A stretch of DNA of 64,000 bases from Acidithiobacillus acidisediminis (GCF_023277115.1 NZ_JALQCS010000001.1:1234001-1298000); one strand, 5' to 3'; positions 36,001 to 46,840 are shown, numbered from the stretch's first letter. Numbers and translations: made by a program. The notes: generated by a model from the sequence alone, not told the origin.

Positions 36001-36914
36001 TTGCCGTCGGGCATGACCATGCGCCAGGAGAGTAGGTTGTCGAGGGCGGTTCCCCAGAGCACGGCCTTCTTGCCGCCCGCATTCATGGCGATGTTGCCGC
36101 CAATGGTGGAGGCATCCATCGAGGTGGGGTCAACGGCAAAGACGAGTCCGGCACTATCGGCAAGGTCGGCGACGGCTTTGGTCACCACCCCGGCGCCCGC
36201 TTCCACGGCAGAGACCGGAACGGCACACCCGGGGGGAGTGACTTCGGTAATGGCGGACAGTTGATCCAGTTTCTCGGTATTGATGACGGCGCTCAGTGGA
36301 GTCAAAGGAATGGCCCCGCCGGTATAACCGGTACCGCCACCGCGCGGAATGATGGCCAGTCGCAGCTCGCGGCAGATACGGACTTGGGCCGCCAGTTCTG
36401 CCTCTGTTGCCGGATACAGAACGACCAGAGGCAATTCCACCCGCCAGTCCGAGGCATCGGTCACATGGGCGACGCGGGCATAAGGGCTGAAATCGACATG
36501 GTCTTTGGGACTGACCTTGGCGAAGGCTTTGGCCGCCCGCTTGCGTAGATCGGCTTCGGCGGCAAGGTCGCGAATGAATCGTTCCTTCGCCCCGCGACAC
36601 CGGTCCAGGAGCTGCAGGACCAGGGGATTCTCCTCCGCGCGGTTGGCAATTTCGTCCAGACGATGATCCAGCGCCTGCCACAGGGCCTTACGTCGCTTGC
36701 TGTCGGAGGCCAGATCTTCCTGCAGATACGGGTTGCGCGCCACGACCCAGAGATCGCCCAGGACTTCAAACAACATCCGCGCCGAACGCCCGGTGACCCG
36801 CTGCTCACGCAGCTTTTCCAGGGTGACCCAGGCATCGGGGCCAAGAAAACGGGCAACGATTTCCTGATCGGAGAACGAGGTGTAGTTGTAGGGAATTTCC
36901 CGCCGTTCACTCAT
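33087..36914 (-). CDS. Large FAD-linked oxidoreductase with Fe-S and CCG domains (DUF3683, YdiJ-like)
   Basis: The 1275-residue protein has four parts. A DUF3683 N-terminal region is followed by an FAD-binding type 4 domain ([13 protein letters not shown], about residue 195) with a C-terminal oxidase cap that includes [15 protein letters not shown] pair of 4Fe-4S motifs comes next ([11 protein letters not shown] and [11 protein letters not shown], about 820-880), then a CCG domain ([16 protein letters not shown]). It resembles E. coli YdiJ-type 2-hydroxyacid dehydrogenases, which oxidise D-2-hydroxy acids and probably donate to the quinone pool. The substrate is not determinable. It is coupled to panC upstream and YoaK downstream by four-base overlaps. 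Confidence 0.88.
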   Translation of the reverse strand: MSERREIPYNYTSFSDQEIVARFLGPDAWVTLEKLREQRVTGRSARMLFEVLGDLWVVARNPYLQEDLASDSKRRKALWQALDHRLDEIANRAEENPLVLQLLDRCRGAKERFIRDLAAEADLRKRAAKAFAKVSPKDHVDFSPYARVAHVTDASDWRVELPLVVLYPATEAELAAQVRICRELRLAIIPRGGGTGYTGGAIPLTPLSAVINTEKLDQLSAITEVTPPGCAVPVSAVEAGAGVVTKAVADLADSAGLVFAVDPTSMDASTIGGNIAMNAGGKKAVLWGTALDNLLSWRMVMPDGNWLEVERLEHNLGKIHDQERVRFRITRYQQDGKTILGEPELLELPGQSFRKIGLGKDVTDKALGGLPGIQKEGCDGIITSGRFLLHRLPKQIRTVCLEFYGKDLEPAVAAIVEVKNYVESLPNVLLTGLEHLDERYIKAVKYSNKAPRRERPRMLLLADLASDDSDAVGAAASAVVRLANIRGAEGFIATTAESRRRFWADRSRTAAIAAHTNAFKINEDVVIPLDRLGEYTRAVERLNIEQSISNKLHIIAALAQYLRGDLPELRRVKDFADTEEERAIVESKRQAALNLLEMVEHRWQGYLAHLDQPATALLSALPAEEQAGLDLQQSLLQLLLRRDLRISYREAIGKPLEELFAGERFTGVLSEIRRIHEGVRRTRIFVALHMHAGDGNIHTNIPVLSSDREMLQEADRVVDRIMDVAKELGGVISGEHGIGITKMRWLEPEKIAAFAQYKQDVDPDEIFNPGKLLPGSGLDRAYTPSLQLVEQEALILEASELDALNREIKDCLRCGKCKPVCMTHVPRANLLYSPRNKILATGLLIEAFLYEEQTRRGVSQQHFQALEDVADHCTTCHKCQTPCPVDIDFGEVSVHIRNLLRARGEKTFSAGTRLALRYLNATEPQTVHFLRRGVLQPAYQAQALAHRLAKPLLPKGEAPASTGKADIRAEVIHFLRKPLPTDMGAQTMRQILGIVDHETVPILRDPQCAPDSEAVFYFPGCGSERLFSQIGLATLAMLYRVGVQTVLPPGYLCCGYPQTAAGQEDKGQEISVRNQVLFHRVANTLNYLDIKTVILSCGTCMDQLLKYQFEQIFPGCRLLDIHEFLLEKGVRMEGVSGVQYLYHDPCHSPMKTYKPLTVAETLLGQPVRGSERCCGEAGTLASSRPDIATQLRARKEEVLHSDIQALTGDSKARDGNVKLLTSCPACQQGLERYRLDTGLDTDYIVVELAKAQMGDDWARQFAEEARHGGIERVLL

Positions 36915-37744
36915 GGAATCACCATGTTGTCGATGAGGCGCACGGGCCCCAGGCGTGCTGCAGCGAACCAGCGTGCGCCGGGCTGGGTGTGGGAGAGGGG
37001 CTGTAGCGTCTCACTATCGCGCAGCTCCAGATAATCCAGGGCAAAACCTGCCTGGCGCAGACGTTCAGCAGATGCCTCGGCGCTGCTCTCTGCGGCGTTG
37101 TTGGCTGGGAGTCGGCAGAGCTGGCGCAGTTCGGCCGCCAGGGCTGGCGCGATGGCCCGTTGTTCCGGTGACAGCCGGGTGTTGCGCGAACTCATCGCCA
37201 GACCATCAGGCTCCCGTTGCGTGGGCCCACAGAGCAGTTGTGTGGACAGGTTCAGATCGACCAGCATCTGCTGCACGATGCGGTATTGCTGGTAGTCCTT
37301 TTCCCCTAGCACAAGCATGTCTGGCGCTACCAGGTGCAACAGCTTGAGGACAATGGTTGCGACGCCACGGAAATGCCCCGGGCGTTGCACGCCACAGAGG
37401 ATATCGCTGAGTCGTGCCGGCGGCTCGACCTGGGTCTGTGCGAGCGGTCCATTGGGGTAGAGGTCCTGATCCGTTGGTACGAACACTGCCGTACACCCGG
37501 CTTCGCCAAGCTTGTGCAAGTCCTCATCCAGGCTGCGCGGATAGCTGTCAAAATCTTCACCGGGCCCAAACTGCAAAGGATTGACATAAATGCTGACGAG
37601 GACCTGTTCGGCGCGCGCCTGCGCCAAGCGAAACAAGGCCAGGTGCCCGGCATGGAGATGCCCCATGGTGGGCACGAAGGCCAAGCTGCCTTGCAGTTGC
37701 TGTCGCCACTTGCGCAGGCTGCTGGGATCGCGCAGCAGAGGCAT
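36911..37744 (-). CDS. panC: Pantothenate synthetase
   Basis: PanC condenses pantoate and beta-alanine with ATP to pantothenate. The 277 residues contain [15 protein letters not shown] (nucleotide-binding), [52 protein letters not shown] and the C-terminal [13 protein letters not shown]. All family blocks are present. It overlaps panB by one base and the dehydrogenase gene by four. Confidence 0.97.
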   Translation of the reverse strand: MPLLRDPSSLRKWRQQLQGSLAFVPTMGHLHAGHLALFRLAQARAEQVLVSIYVNPLQFGPGEDFDSYPRSLDEDLHKLGEAGCTAVFVPTDQDLYPNGPLAQTQVEPPARLSDILCGVQRPGHFRGVATIVLKLLHLVAPDMLVLGEKDYQQYRIVQQMLVDLNLSTQLLCGPTQREPDGLAMSSRNTRLSPEQRAIAPALAAELRQLCRLPANNAAESSAEASAERLRQAGFALDYLELRDSETLQPLSHTQPGARWFAAARLGPVRLIDNMVIP

Positions 37745-38538
37745 CAGCGTTTTCTCGTCGCAGTGGGAAAGTGTTGCTCGCGCACTGCTTGCGCGTAGTC
37801 TGCCAGTCCCCTACGCAGCAGGTCTGCCCCGTCGACGAAGGCGCGGGCAAAGGGCGGGGCCTTGCCGAAACCGAGAACATCATGCAGGACCAGAACCTGG
37901 GCGTCGGTACTGGGACCGGCGCCGATGCCAATGACCGGAATGGGGCTTTCGGCACTGATCTGGGCGGCAAGATCGGCCGGTACGGCCTCGAGCAAGAGAA
38001 AACGCGCTCCGGATTGCGCTAGGGTCAGGGCCTCTTTCGCTAAGCGGTCGGCGGCTTCCGGGGTTGTCCCCTGACGCTGAAAGCCGCCCCACTGGCGCAG
38101 GCGTTGTGGGGTGAGACCAAGATGCACACAAACATTCAGACCACGGGCAGCGCAAAATTCCAAATGCTCGCGGAACTCCAAGCCGCCCTCCCATTTGATA
38201 ACCTCGGCACCAGCACGCAGCAGGGTGCTGGCAGAACGCCAGCACTGCGCCGGGCTTTCTTCGTAGCTGCCTAACGGGAGATCGGCAAAAACCAAGGTAT
38301 GGCTGCAGGCGCGCGCCACCATTTCGGTATGGTAGGCCATTTGCTCCAGCGTCACTTGCAGCGTATCGCGATGTCCCTGTACCACCATGCCCAGGGAATC
38401 ACCCACCAGCACGCCATCGATTCCCGCCTCTTCTGCCAGGCGGGCGAAGGGATAATCGTAAGCGGTGACCAATACCCGCTTTTCCCCGCGTAGCTTTGCC
38501 GACGTCCAGCTGTCGATCCGTTTGCTCACTGCCGCCAC
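37744..38538 (-). CDS. panB: 3-methyl-2-oxobutanoate hydroxymethyltransferase
   Basis: PanB makes ketopantoate from alpha-ketoisovalerate and methylene-THF, the first committed step of pantothenate synthesis. The 264 residues include [45 protein letters not shown]-like [17 protein letters not shown] and [20 protein letters not shown]. Its start overlaps the kinase gene by 13 bases. The precursor comes from the valine pathway served by ilvE. Confidence 0.97.
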   Translation of the reverse strand: MAAVSKRIDSWTSAKLRGEKRVLVTAYDYPFARLAEEAGIDGVLVGDSLGMVVQGHRDTLQVTLEQMAYHTEMVARACSHTLVFADLPLGSYEESPAQCWRSASTLLRAGAEVIKWEGGLEFREHLEFCAARGLNVCVHLGLTPQRLRQWGGFQRQGTTPEAADRLAKEALTLAQSGARFLLLEAVPADLAAQISAESPIPVIGIGAGPSTDAQVLVLHDVLGFGKAPPFARAFVDGADLLRRGLADYAQAVREQHFPTATRKR

Positions 38539-39119
38539 CCCAGTTCGTGTAATTTATTCCCGACTAAATCGGTCAAGATTGTAGCATCTTTCGCGCGGGC
38601 AACGAAGTCCAGATCCTGTCCGCGCAGGTCCAGACAGTTGCCGGCGTATTGGGAAAAATAGTCATCATAGCGTGCCCGAATCTGGGCCAGATAATCCCGC
38701 GTGAGCGCCTGATCCCATTGATCGCCGCGCGCGGCAATGCGGGCATACAGCGTGTCCACCGGGGCGTCGAGAAAGATCATCAGTGCAATGTTGGGCGTTT
38801 GGGGCAAGATCTCGGCGCGAATGCGCAGATAGAGCTCGCGCTCCTGCGCATCCAGGGTTTGCGCACTGAAGAGCAGATCCTTGTCTGGGCCATGATCGCT
38901 GAAACACAGGGTTGCTGGCAGTGTCTGCCATTGTTGTTGGCGTTGGAGCAAAAAATGCAATTCCGTAGCCAGCGCGTGCCGGTGGCCGCGATAGAGCTCC
39001 GCCAAAAAAGGGTTGTCACCCGGAGTTTCCAGGCATTGGCTCGCCTGAAAATGTTGCGCAAGTATGCGGGTAAGGCTGGTTTTGCCAGCGCCCATGGGGC
39101 CTTCGCAGACAATCAACAT
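38526..39119 (-). CDS. Deoxynucleoside kinase family protein
   Basis: The 197-residue P-loop kinase has CEGPMGAGKTSL at the N-terminus, an NPFLAELY block, FSDHGPDKDLLFSA and the LID-like IFLDAPVDTLYARIAARGDQWD. This matches the dNK/deoxyadenosine-deoxyguanosine kinase group, which phosphorylates deoxynucleosides for salvage. It overlaps folK by seven bases. The position between folK and panB recurs in gammaproteobacteria, where a similar pair is common. Confidence 0.85.
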   Translation of the reverse strand: MLIVCEGPMGAGKTSLTRILAQHFQASQCLETPGDNPFLAELYRGHRHALATELHFLLQRQQQWQTLPATLCFSDHGPDKDLLFSAQTLDAQERELYLRIRAEILPQTPNIALMIFLDAPVDTLYARIAARGDQWDQALTRDYLAQIRARYDDYFSQYAGNCLDLRGQDLDFVARAKDATILTDLVGNKLHELGWRQ

Positions 39120-39664
39120 GACTGCCGCAGGCCTCTCGTACTGTCGTCTGCCTCGGCTGGCAGGGGCCAGAGCTTTTGTTCGGCCACCGCCGGGAGCAGC
39201 TCGGCGATGGTGCCCAAGCCGGGAATGGCCATTTGTGCGTCATAGTCCGCCAATGGCCGCAAGACGAACGCACGGTGCGCAATTTCTGGATGGGGTAAGC
39301 GCAGGCCGCTGTCCTGGCTTTGCAATTCACCGTAGAGGAGGAGATCCAGGTCCAGAACCCGCGGCCCCCAGACCAGTTCCACCGCGCGCCGTCGTCCCGC
39401 CCCTTCTTCGATCTGATGCAGGGCGCGCAGCAATTCGGCAGCACTCAGGCGGGTTTCGAGGCGGGCCACAGCATTGACGAACGGGGCTTGGGCGACACCG
39501 CCAATAGGTTCCGAGAGGTAGTCTTGGGAGACCCAAGCCAAACGGGTTTCTGGCAGGCCATTTAAAGCGCTACGCGCCCGCGCAACCTGGAAGCGAGGTT
39601 CTTGCTGATTGCTGCCCATGCCTACCCAGGCAATTACGGCAATAGGTTCTGTTGTGTCAGCCAA
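39113..39664 (-). CDS. folK: 6-hydroxymethyl-7,8-dihydropterin pyrophosphokinase
   Basis: HPPK transfers pyrophosphate from ATP to the pterin in folate synthesis. The 183 residues contain VGMGSNQQEP, VSQDYLSEPIGGVAQAPFVNAVARLET, the signature VWGPRVLDLDLLLYG and LPHPEIAHRAFVLRPLADY. The start appears to be a TTG at 39664; it overlaps the end of cca by about 30 bases. Methylene-THF from the folate pathway is a PanB substrate, a sensible neighbour. Confidence 0.94.
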   Translation of the reverse strand: MADTTEPIAVIAWVGMGSNQQEPRFQVARARSALNGLPETRLAWVSQDYLSEPIGGVAQAPFVNAVARLETRLSAAELLRALHQIEEGAGRRRAVELVWGPRVLDLDLLLYGELQSQDSGLRLPHPEIAHRAFVLRPLADYDAQMAIPGLGTIAELLPAVAEQKLWPLPAEADDSTRGLRQSC

Positions 39665-40908
39665 CGCCGGGCTCCGTCCTTGTCGTCAAAGGCACCATTC
39701 CAGACGGCGTTTTGCAGCGTGGTAAGCAGTGAGCCAAGTTCCGGTCCCGGAGCAATTCCCCAAGCCAGTAAATCCCGTCCATCCACCGGTACTTTCTGCC
39801 AGCGCCATCTGCGCAGGTACTGCCACGCCGATGCGGTCAACTCTGGCTCCTCCTGCAGAGCCAAGGCGCACAGAATACCCGCGGGCGCCCATTTCTGCCA
39901 ATAGCGGGCCTGTGCTGCGGCATCGGGGCCAGGCAGTTTTGCGGGCAGCGATGCGAGGTCGCGCTGCCAGCGCTTGTCACCTCGCCATTGCCAATGCTGC
40001 CAGCACTCCTCGCGCAGGGGCGGCGGGCTGAGGGCGGCGAGCAGAAGGAGAACCGCCTCCGGTTGCGGCAACGATTCGCTAAAGGCTTGTTGGTATTGCT
40101 CCAGCGCCGCCTCCAAGCGCTGCAAGGCGGGCCAGAGATCACCAGGAGGGCTTTGCAATGGGGGTAGGAGGGTAGCCAGTCCCCAGCACGCCATTTGCTG
40201 CAAATTGAATGCAAGGTTTGGGAGAGCCAACAGCATCTGGATTTCCCGGAACAATCGAGTTCCGCTGACGTTGGCGAAACCATCCGCCGCCAGCAGAACC
40301 TGCAGTTGTTTCTTCGCGTCCGTGCCCAGGGAGAAGTTGAAACGCAGGGAGAAGCGCAGACCCCGGAGTACTCGGGTGGGGTCGTCCTGAAAAGACTTTG
40401 CGTGTAATACTTCCAGAACACCCCGGTCAATATCGTCCAAACCGCCAAATGGATCGAGCAAAGTACCGAAGCTCTCGGGGGAAAGCGCCAGAGCCATGGC
40501 GTTACAGCGGAAATCCCGGCGATACAAATCGCTGTGAATGTCGGCAGGGAAGACTTCTGGTAGGGCCCCGGGTCGGGCATAACGTTCGCCGCGACAGTGC
40601 GCCAAGTCCCAGCGCAGACCCTCTGCGTCTACCAGGCTCGCGGTGCCGAACAGGGAGCGTTTGCGGAGTCGATACCCGAGCCGTTCCAGGGTGTCCAGAA
40701 AAAGTTCTAGATCGCCATCCAGCGCCAAGTCCCAGTCCTCGCTGGGACGGGCTAGAAACAGGTCGCGCACGACTCCACCAACAAGATATAACTCGGCACC
40801 CTGCGCCGCCGCTTGCTCGCCAAGCACCTGTAAGGATTGAATACGCGAGAGGGGCCAGACGGTCTCGATGCGCTGCAGGATGTCCTTTTTGCCGACACTG
40901 CAGGTCAA
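39634..40908 (-). CDS. cca: CCA tRNA nucleotidyltransferase (class II), probable
   Basis: The 424-residue nucleotidyltransferase has YLVGGVVRDLFLARPSEDWDLAL, RSLFGTASLV, RRDFRCNAMALAL and DPTRVLRGLRFSLRF, the motifs of class II CCA-adding enzymes and bacterial poly(A) polymerases. It lies next to a second paralogue (pcnB). This shorter one, without a basic tail, is the better CCA-adding candidate. The two activities cannot be separated reliably by eye. The start seems to be TTG 40908. Confidence 0.78.
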   Translation of the reverse strand: MTCSVGKKDILQRIETVWPLSRIQSLQVLGEQAAAQGAELYLVGGVVRDLFLARPSEDWDLALDGDLELFLDTLERLGYRLRKRSLFGTASLVDAEGLRWDLAHCRGERYARPGALPEVFPADIHSDLYRRDFRCNAMALALSPESFGTLLDPFGGLDDIDRGVLEVLHAKSFQDDPTRVLRGLRFSLRFNFSLGTDAKKQLQVLLAADGFANVSGTRLFREIQMLLALPNLAFNLQQMACWGLATLLPPLQSPPGDLWPALQRLEAALEQYQQAFSESLPQPEAVLLLLAALSPPPLREECWQHWQWRGDKRWQRDLASLPAKLPGPDAAAQARYWQKWAPAGILCALALQEEPELTASAWQYLRRWRWQKVPVDGRDLLAWGIAPGPELGSLLTTLQNAVWNGAFDDKDGARRWLTQQNLLP

Positions 40909-40920
40909 TGGTGAACCCTG

Positions 40921-42366
40921 CTAGTTGGCTTCTGCAGTGACGGCAGATTCCGATTTTTGTCTGGGGCCACGCCGTCGCCGTCGCCGTTTGCCGCGTTTGG
41001 CTTCCGAAGCCGGCAGAGGGCCAAGGGAAAGTTCTGCCCCCCGATCCTCTTGATGTGCTGCTTCTATCAGCTGTTTGCGGCCATCGTTATCGGCACTCTG
41101 AAACTGTTGCCACCAGTCCGCGAGTAGTGCGAGATTAGCGCCGGCATTGCGGCGTAGCACGAGGAAATCGAAGGCCGCCCGGAAGCGTTCGTGGGCCAGC
41201 AGGGCATAAGGCCGTCGCCCGCCACGGCGATGAAAGCGTGCCTGAAGATCCCAGATTTCCCGAATCGTCAGGGTGAAGCGGCGAGGAATGGCAATCTGCC
41301 CGCGATTTTCCTCCAGCACCAGACTCGCCGCTTGTTGCATTGCTACAAGTTCCGGCTTGTCTTCGCTCATCAAGCGCTCTTGCTCTAGCAGCAGGACGGG
41401 CCACAGCAGGGCAGCAAAGAGAAAGGCGGGATGTACCGATTTTCCGGCGGCTACGCGTGCGTCGGTGTTGTCCAGGGAAAGACGGACCAATTCCCGCGCT
41501 TCACCCTGATCTTCTCGGCCTAGTGCGTCGTCAAGCTGCGGGAAAAGGGCCGAGAACAGACCGTGGCGTTGCAAGGTGGCAAGACTCTGCTGCGCGAAGC
41601 CGGCTAGGAAGAGCTTGCCGACTTCCTCATACAGACGCGCGGGAGGAACCTCGCGCAGGAGTTCGCGGCAACGGGGTATGGCTGCCTCGATGGCTGGATC
41701 AAGCTGAAAACCCAGTTTGGCGGCAAAACGCGCGGCCCGCAACATACGCACAGGATCTTCGTGAAAGCGCTCTTCCGCCTCGCCAATCATACGTAAACGC
41801 TGCGCCTCGATATCCTCCCAGGCGCCCCAAAAGTCGATGATGCTGCGATCGGCGATATTGTAGTACAGGGCATTGGCCGTGAAGTCGCGCCGTTGGGCGT
41901 CCTCTTCCAGGCTGCCGTAGACATTGTCTGCAAGAATCCTGCCGCTGGCACTGCGCGCCTGCTCATCCTTGCCGCTGCCGCGAAAGGTGGCGACCTCGAT
42001 GATTTCTCGGCCAAATTGCACATGCGCGAGGATGAAGCGTCGGCCAATCAGGCGGGCATTGCGGCGAAAGAGTTTGCGTACTTCCTCGGGGCGGGCATTC
42101 GTGCACACGTCGAAATCTTTGGGCTCTCGACCCAGGAGCAGATCGCGCACACTGCCACCGACCAGGTAGGCCTGATAACCCGCTTGATGAAGGCCGTTCA
42201 GCACTTGCAGTGCGGCATCACTGATCTGTCGTCGCGAGATCCGATGCTGCTCGCGGGAAATGACGCGTGCGCCAGCGGGGAGCGCCGGCGTTGGTGACTG
42301 CACTGCAGGCGGGGCAACCGGTTCTTCGGCGAGTTGCAACGCAATAAAGTGTTTCAGAGAAACCAA
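40921..42366 (-). CDS. pcnB: Poly(A) polymerase I, with a non-ATG start
   Basis: PcnB adds 3' A-tails that mark RNA for decay. From the TTG at 42366 the protein is about 481 residues. It has RVISREQHRISRRQISDAAL, then YLVGGSVRDLLLGREPKDFDV, RFILAHVQFGREIIEVATF, RRDFTANALYYN and the very basic C-terminal tail (GKRRRRRRGP) typical of PcnB. No ATG or GTG occurs in frame between the upstream permease gene and the conserved region. TTG with GGAAG upstream is my choice. The open frame extends back into abrB, but that part is not protein-like. Confidence 0.88.
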   Translation of the reverse strand: MVSLKHFIALQLAEEPVAPPAVQSPTPALPAGARVISREQHRISRRQISDAALQVLNGLHQAGYQAYLVGGSVRDLLLGREPKDFDVCTNARPEEVRKLFRRNARLIGRRFILAHVQFGREIIEVATFRGSGKDEQARSASGRILADNVYGSLEEDAQRRDFTANALYYNIADRSIIDFWGAWEDIEAQRLRMIGEAEERFHEDPVRMLRAARFAAKLGFQLDPAIEAAIPRCRELLREVPPARLYEEVGKLFLAGFAQQSLATLQRHGLFSALFPQLDDALGREDQGEARELVRLSLDNTDARVAAGKSVHPAFLFAALLWPVLLLEQERLMSEDKPELVAMQQAASLVLEENRGQIAIPRRFTLTIREIWDLQARFHRRGGRRPYALLAHERFRAAFDFLVLRRNAGANLALLADWWQQFQSADNDGRKQLIEAAHQEDRGAELSLGPLPASEAKRGKRRRRRRGPRQKSESAVTAEAN

Positions 42367-42451
42367 AGTGTTCTTCCAGCCCTTGGGCAAATGGCGCGCA
42401 CAGTGTAACCGAAAAATGCACCAGGATCGAAGTGAGGGATCGGCACGATCG

Positions 42452-43522
42452 TCATTCCTTGGCAATGGCTCTGCTGCGCAATCGTTGCACCAATGTGGGC
42501 ATGATGAGAAGCATGAGCAATAAACGCAATAGATGGGTGCCCAGGACAAAAAGTACATTACCGTGGGCGGCCATGCTGACGGCCACCGCCGCATACAGTG
42601 CTCCTGGCGCGGTGGCGAGATAACCGTCCAGGTCGCTGACGCCAACCAGTTGGGCCAATACGACCCCAAGGACGGCGCAGAGCAGATTCAAGATCAGAAT
42701 CAGGATGATGGCTTGGGGTAATAGCCGCAAATGACTGCGCAGTCGATCCAGGGAAAGCTGCAGTCCGGCCTGCCAGCCTATCAGCAAATAGGCCAAGAAC
42801 AGCAGGCTGTGGGGCAGGGCGGGAGTGGGGCTATGTTGCGATGCGGTCAGGGCAATGCTCACCAGAAGCGGGCCCAGGAGATAAGGGGCAGTGAGGCGGA
42901 CGCGCAGGGCAACCCGCACGGCGAGCCAGGCGAGCAAGAGCAAAAGCACGGTGCCCAGCCAGTTTGCATGCGCCTCAGCCAGGGAAACTGGCGTGTGCAT
43001 GGGTTGGGCAAATACCCAGAGTACGACGGCCGGTAACGACAGCATGACGAGAATTACGCGCAGATATTGGAGGATGGCCACCAGCCCCATGTCGGCGCCG
43101 AGTTCCTGAGCAATGGCGGTGATTCCCGCGGCGCCACCCGCGGTCATCGATAGTAAGCCTGTGCCGGTCGTGACCTTCGCCCAGCGACCGAAGATCAGCC
43201 CCGCAGCCAGACTGAGGAGCAAGGTGCCAGCGCTGACCGCGAGAATGGGGAGCCAGTGTCGCAAAATGACTATCAGCGCCTGATGGCTAAAGAGCAGCCC
43301 GATTTCCAGTCCAAGAATCGCTTGTCCGCTTCGCGGCAACATCCGTGCGTAGGGCACGCTGTCCCAGAGATTGAGGAGCACAGCGCAGAGCAGGGCGGCG
43401 AACAGGGGGGCAGCGGGAATATGCAGGTTCGAGAAGGGCCAGGAGGCGAGCAGACTTCCAAACAGCAGCAATGTCCAGCGAAGCCAAGTGCCAGGTTGAC
43501 CGCTGATGCCGCGCAGGACCAT
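42452..43522 (-). CDS. AbrB family membrane protein (ammonia monooxygenase-like permease)
   Basis: The 356-residue protein is very hydrophobic, with about ten membrane segments in two similar halves, as in the Gneg AbrB-duplication family. Each half has a conserved glycine-rich block: LLSMTAGGAAGITAIAQELGADMGLV in the first and LDGYLATAPGALYAAVAVSMAAHGNV in the second. The function is unproven; some members affect aminobenzoate or regulator phenotypes. I chose the ATG at 43522 with GGGAG upstream. It is the first gene of the long minus-strand operon. Confidence 0.85.
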   Translation of the reverse strand: MVLRGISGQPGTWLRWTLLLFGSLLASWPFSNLHIPAAPLFAALLCAVLLNLWDSVPYARMLPRSGQAILGLEIGLLFSHQALIVILRHWLPILAVSAGTLLLSLAAGLIFGRWAKVTTGTGLLSMTAGGAAGITAIAQELGADMGLVAILQYLRVILVMLSLPAVVLWVFAQPMHTPVSLAEAHANWLGTVLLLLLAWLAVRVALRVRLTAPYLLGPLLVSIALTASQHSPTPALPHSLLFLAYLLIGWQAGLQLSLDRLRSHLRLLPQAIILILILNLLCAVLGVVLAQLVGVSDLDGYLATAPGALYAAVAVSMAAHGNVLFVLGTHLLRLLLMLLIMPTLVQRLRSRAIAKE

Positions 43523-43686
43523 CGTTTTTCTCCCTGAGCAAGAGGGCCGAGACTCTATCAGTATCAAATCCTGCATACCAGCGCTCTGGAGTGGCATTTT
43601 TTCTACCGCATGGCTATCATCTGTCATGCCTGTCGGGGCTGGGTGTGCGAAAATTGCCCGGCCCCTTTTCGTTTTGAGGAGCTCGG

Positions 43687-45147
43687 ATGCAACTGATTGG
43701 CGAAGCCCTGACCTTTGATGATGTCCTGCTTATCCCCGCCCATTCCGCTGTCTTGCCCCGCGATGTGCACATTGGCACCCGCCTGAGTCGTCGCCTGACC
43801 ATCAACATTCCCCTGCTCTCGGCCGCCATGGACACCGTCACCGAGGCAGCCATGGCGATCTGCATGGCCCAGGAAGGGGGCATCGGCATCATCCACAAGA
43901 ACATGAGCCCCGAGCAGCAGGCGGCCCAGGTGCGGCGGGTCAAGAAGTTCGAAGCGGGGGTCATCAAGGACCCCATCACCGCCCGCCCTGAAGCCAGTAT
44001 TCGCGAAGTTCTGCAGCTCATGGCGCTGCATGGGATCTCCGGCGTGCCGGTGGTGGGAGAACGTCTGGAAGGGATCGTCACCAATCGCGATCTCCGTTTC
44101 GAGACGCGTATGGATGCCCCGGTGAGCAGCGTCATGACCCCGCGTGAGAGACTCGTGACCGTGGCGGAGGGTAGCAGTCTCGATGCCACCAAGGATCTGC
44201 TGCACCAACATCGAATCGAAAAGATTCTGGTCGTGAACGATCAATTCGAGCTGCGCGGCCTGATCACGGTCAAGGATATCAGCAAGGCGACGGAACACCC
44301 CTTTGCCTGCCGTGATGTCCAGGGACGCTTGCTGGTTGGGGCAGCGGTGGGTGTGGGCGCTGGCACCGAAGAGCGGGTAGAGCGTCTGGTGGATGCGGGG
44401 GTGGACTTGATCATCGTCGATACCGCCCACGGCCATAGTCAGGGGGTGCTCGACCGGGTCGCCTGGATCAAAAAACAATTTGCGGCGGTGGAAGTGATCG
44501 GCGGGAATATCGCCACGGGTGATGCGGCCCGCGCCTTGGTAGATGCTGGCGCCGATGGGGTCAAGGTGGGGATTGGACCAGGCTCCATCTGCACGACGCG
44601 CATGGTGGCAGGCGTGGGGGTGCCGCAGGTCACGGCCATCAACTTTGTGGCCGAGGCCTTGGCAGGTTCTGACGTGCCCCTCATTGCCGACGGGGGGGTA
44701 CGCTTTTCCGGTGATTTTGCGAAGGCCTTGGCAGCCGGTGCGCACAGCGTGATGGTGGGCGGGCTTTTGGCGGGCACCGATGAAGCCCCCGGCGAGATCG
44801 AGCTCTATCAGGGGCGTAGCTTCAAGGCCTACCGCGGCATGGGCTCCTTGGGGGCCATGCAGCAGGGTTCGGCGGATCGGTATTTCCAGGATGCCAGCAG
44901 TCCCGAGGCGCCCAAGTTGGTGCCCGAAGGGGTGGAAGGGCGGGTGCCCTACAAGGGGCCAGCGGGGCAGGTCATCCAGCAATTGATCGGCGGCTTGCGC
45001 TCGAGCATGGGCTACCTGGGTGCGGCAGATCTGCAGCGGCTGCGAGAGCGGGCCCAGTTCATCAAGATTACCCAGGCTGGGGTGCGCGAGAGTCACGTGC
45101 ACGATGTCCACATTACCAAAGAAGCCCCTAACTACCGGGTGGAGTAA
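43687..45147 (+). CDS. guaB: Inosine-5'-monophosphate dehydrogenase
   Basis: GuaB oxidises IMP to XMP with NAD, committing purine to guanine nucleotides. The 486-residue chain has the TIM barrel interrupted by two CBS domains (about residues 95-210), the VDTAHGHSQ strand, [17 protein letters not shown] with the catalytic Cys (about 304), and the flap [10 protein letters not shown]. It has a strong GAGGAG ribosome site. Six bases separate it from guaA. Confidence 0.97.
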   Translation: MQLIGEALTFDDVLLIPAHSAVLPRDVHIGTRLSRRLTINIPLLSAAMDTVTEAAMAICMAQEGGIGIIHKNMSPEQQAAQVRRVKKFEAGVIKDPITARPEASIREVLQLMALHGISGVPVVGERLEGIVTNRDLRFETRMDAPVSSVMTPRERLVTVAEGSSLDATKDLLHQHRIEKILVVNDQFELRGLITVKDISKATEHPFACRDVQGRLLVGAAVGVGAGTEERVERLVDAGVDLIIVDTAHGHSQGVLDRVAWIKKQFAAVEVIGGNIATGDAARALVDAGADGVKVGIGPGSICTTRMVAGVGVPQVTAINFVAEALAGSDVPLIADGGVRFSGDFAKALAAGAHSVMVGGLLAGTDEAPGEIELYQGRSFKAYRGMGSLGAMQQGSADRYFQDASSPEAPKLVPEGVEGRVPYKGPAGQVIQQLIGGLRSSMGYLGAADLQRLRERAQFIKITQAGVRESHVHDVHITKEAPNYRVE

Positions 45148-45153
45148 GCATCC

Positions 45154-46761
45154 ATGAGTGCGGAACGCATCCTGATCCTGGATTTTGGTTCCCAGGTCAC
45201 CCAGCTCATCGCCCGGCGTGTGCGCGAGGCCCATGTCTACTGCGAGATTCATCCCTGCGACGTGAGTGACGACGTGGTCCGCGCTTTCGCGCCCCGGGGT
45301 ATCATCCTCTCGGGGAGTCACGGCAGTACCTATGAGGACCACGACCTACGCGCGCCCCGGACCGTCTGGGATCTGGGGGTGCCGGTGCTGGGGATCTGCT
45401 ATGGCATGCAGACCATGGCGGCGCAGTTGGGCGGCGCGGTGAGCTGGACCGACCATCAGGAATTTGGCTACGCCGAGGTGCGTGCCCGCGGCCACACCCG
45501 CCTTTTGCAAGATCTTCAGGATTTTCAGACCCCTGAGGGCTACGGTATGCTTCAGGTCTGGATGAGTCATGGCGATCAGGTGACCGCCCTGCCGCCGGGC
45601 TTCAAGCTCATGGCCAGCACCGACAGCTGTCCCATCGCCGGGATGGCGGATGAAGCGCGCGGCTATTATGGAGTGCAATTCCATCCGGAAGTGACCCACA
45701 CCCGGCAGGGCAAGGCCCTGCTCCATCGCTTCGTGCACCAGATCTGCGGCTGCAGCGGCGATTGGATCATGGGGGACTATGTCAGCGAGGCCGTGGAGCG
45801 CATCCGCGCCCAAGTGGGAGACGCGGAGGTGATCCTCGGGCTCTCGGGTGGGGTGGACTCCAGTGTCGCCGCCGCCCTCATCCACCGCGCCATTGGCGAT
45901 CAGCTCACCTGCGTTTTTGTGGATCACGGCCTGCTGCGATTGAACGAAGGCGACATGGTTATGGAGATGTTTGCGGGCAAGCTCCAGGCCCGGGTCATCC
46001 GTGTCGATGCCAGCGCACTCTTTTTGCGTGAGCTCGCTGGGATCAGTGATCCTGAGCAGAAACGGAAGATCATCGGTCGTCTTTTCGTCGAGGTCTTTCG
46101 CGCGGAAGCTGAAGAACTCCAGGCCGGCCGGCCGGGGCACCCGGGCGCCACTTTCCTCGCGCAAGGCACCATCTACCCCGACGTCATCGAGTCGGGTGGT
46201 GCCAAGAGCAAGAAAGCCGTCACCATCAAGAGCCACCACAATGTGGGTGGGCTGCCGGAACAACTGGGCCTGCAGCTCTTGGAACCCCTGCGCGAACTGT
46301 TCAAGGATGAGGTGCGCGAGCTGGGGGTGGCCTTGGGGCTGCCGCGGGAGATGGTCTATCGCCATCCCTTTCCCGGCCCCGGCCTGGGCGTCCGCATCCT
46401 GGGCGAGGTCAAACAGGAATACGCCGATCTGCTGCGCCGCGCCGATGCGATCTTCATTGACGAACTGCGCGCCGCCATCGATCCCGACACCGGCGAAAGT
46501 TGGTATGACCAGACCAGCCAGGCCTTTGCCGTCTTTCTGCCGGTAAAGAGCGTTGGGGTGATGGGCGATGGGCGTACCTACGACTATGTAGTTGCCCTGC
46601 GCGCGGTACAGACCAGTGACTTCATGACTGCCGATTGGGCCGAGCTGCCATACAGCCTTCTGAAAAAGGTCAGTAGCCGAATCATCAACGAGGTGCGCGG
46701 CATCAACCGGGTCACCTACGATATTTCCTCCAAGCCGCCAGCGACGATTGAGTGGGAATGA
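45154..46761 (+). CDS. guaA: GMP synthase (glutamine-hydrolysing)
   Basis: GuaA aminates XMP to GMP using glutamine and ATP. The 535 residues comprise a class I amidotransferase domain with [10 protein letters not shown] (nucleophilic Cys about 85) and [10 protein letters not shown], the ATP-pyrophosphatase domain with LSGGVDSSV (about 230), and the C-terminal dimerisation domain ending KPPATIEWE. It lies directly after guaB, the usual operon. Confidence 0.97.
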   Translation: MSAERILILDFGSQVTQLIARRVREAHVYCEIHPCDVSDDVVRAFAPRGIILSGSHGSTYEDHDLRAPRTVWDLGVPVLGICYGMQTMAAQLGGAVSWTDHQEFGYAEVRARGHTRLLQDLQDFQTPEGYGMLQVWMSHGDQVTALPPGFKLMASTDSCPIAGMADEARGYYGVQFHPEVTHTRQGKALLHRFVHQICGCSGDWIMGDYVSEAVERIRAQVGDAEVILGLSGGVDSSVAAALIHRAIGDQLTCVFVDHGLLRLNEGDMVMEMFAGKLQARVIRVDASALFLRELAGISDPEQKRKIIGRLFVEVFRAEAEELQAGRPGHPGATFLAQGTIYPDVIESGGAKSKKAVTIKSHHNVGGLPEQLGLQLLEPLRELFKDEVRELGVALGLPREMVYRHPFPGPGLGVRILGEVKQEYADLLRRADAIFIDELRAAIDPDTGESWYDQTSQAFAVFLPVKSVGVMGDGRTYDYVVALRAVQTSDFMTADWAELPYSLLKKVSSRIINEVRGINRVTYDISSKPPATIEWE

Positions 46762-46811
46762 TTCCACGTCTGGTAATGCCTGGAGTGGCCTGAATCGCAC
46801 GGAACTCCTTG

Positions 46812-46840
46812 ATAACAATGTAGACAGACTCGTCTATTAT
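46812..46840 (+). promoter_or_regulatory. Promoter with a TetR-type operator
   Basis: ATAACA (46812) and TATTAT (46835), 17 bases apart, form a plausible promoter. Between and across the -10 is TAGACAGACTCGTCTA (46821-46836), a TAGAC-N6-GTCTA inverted repeat of the type bound by TetR/NemR-like repressors. It sits just before the truncated tetR-like frame. Confidence 0.6.

Noticed and set aside
43624-45342. Long minus-strand reading frame (572 codons) opposite guaB
   Set aside because: It is antisense to a clearly recognised guaB with all motifs. Its translation is His- and Asp-rich and low in protein-like structure, as expected for a shadow frame in G+C-rich DNA.
45346-46818. Minus-strand reading frame (490 codons) opposite guaA
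   Set aside because: Shadow of guaA; composition is atypical for protein.
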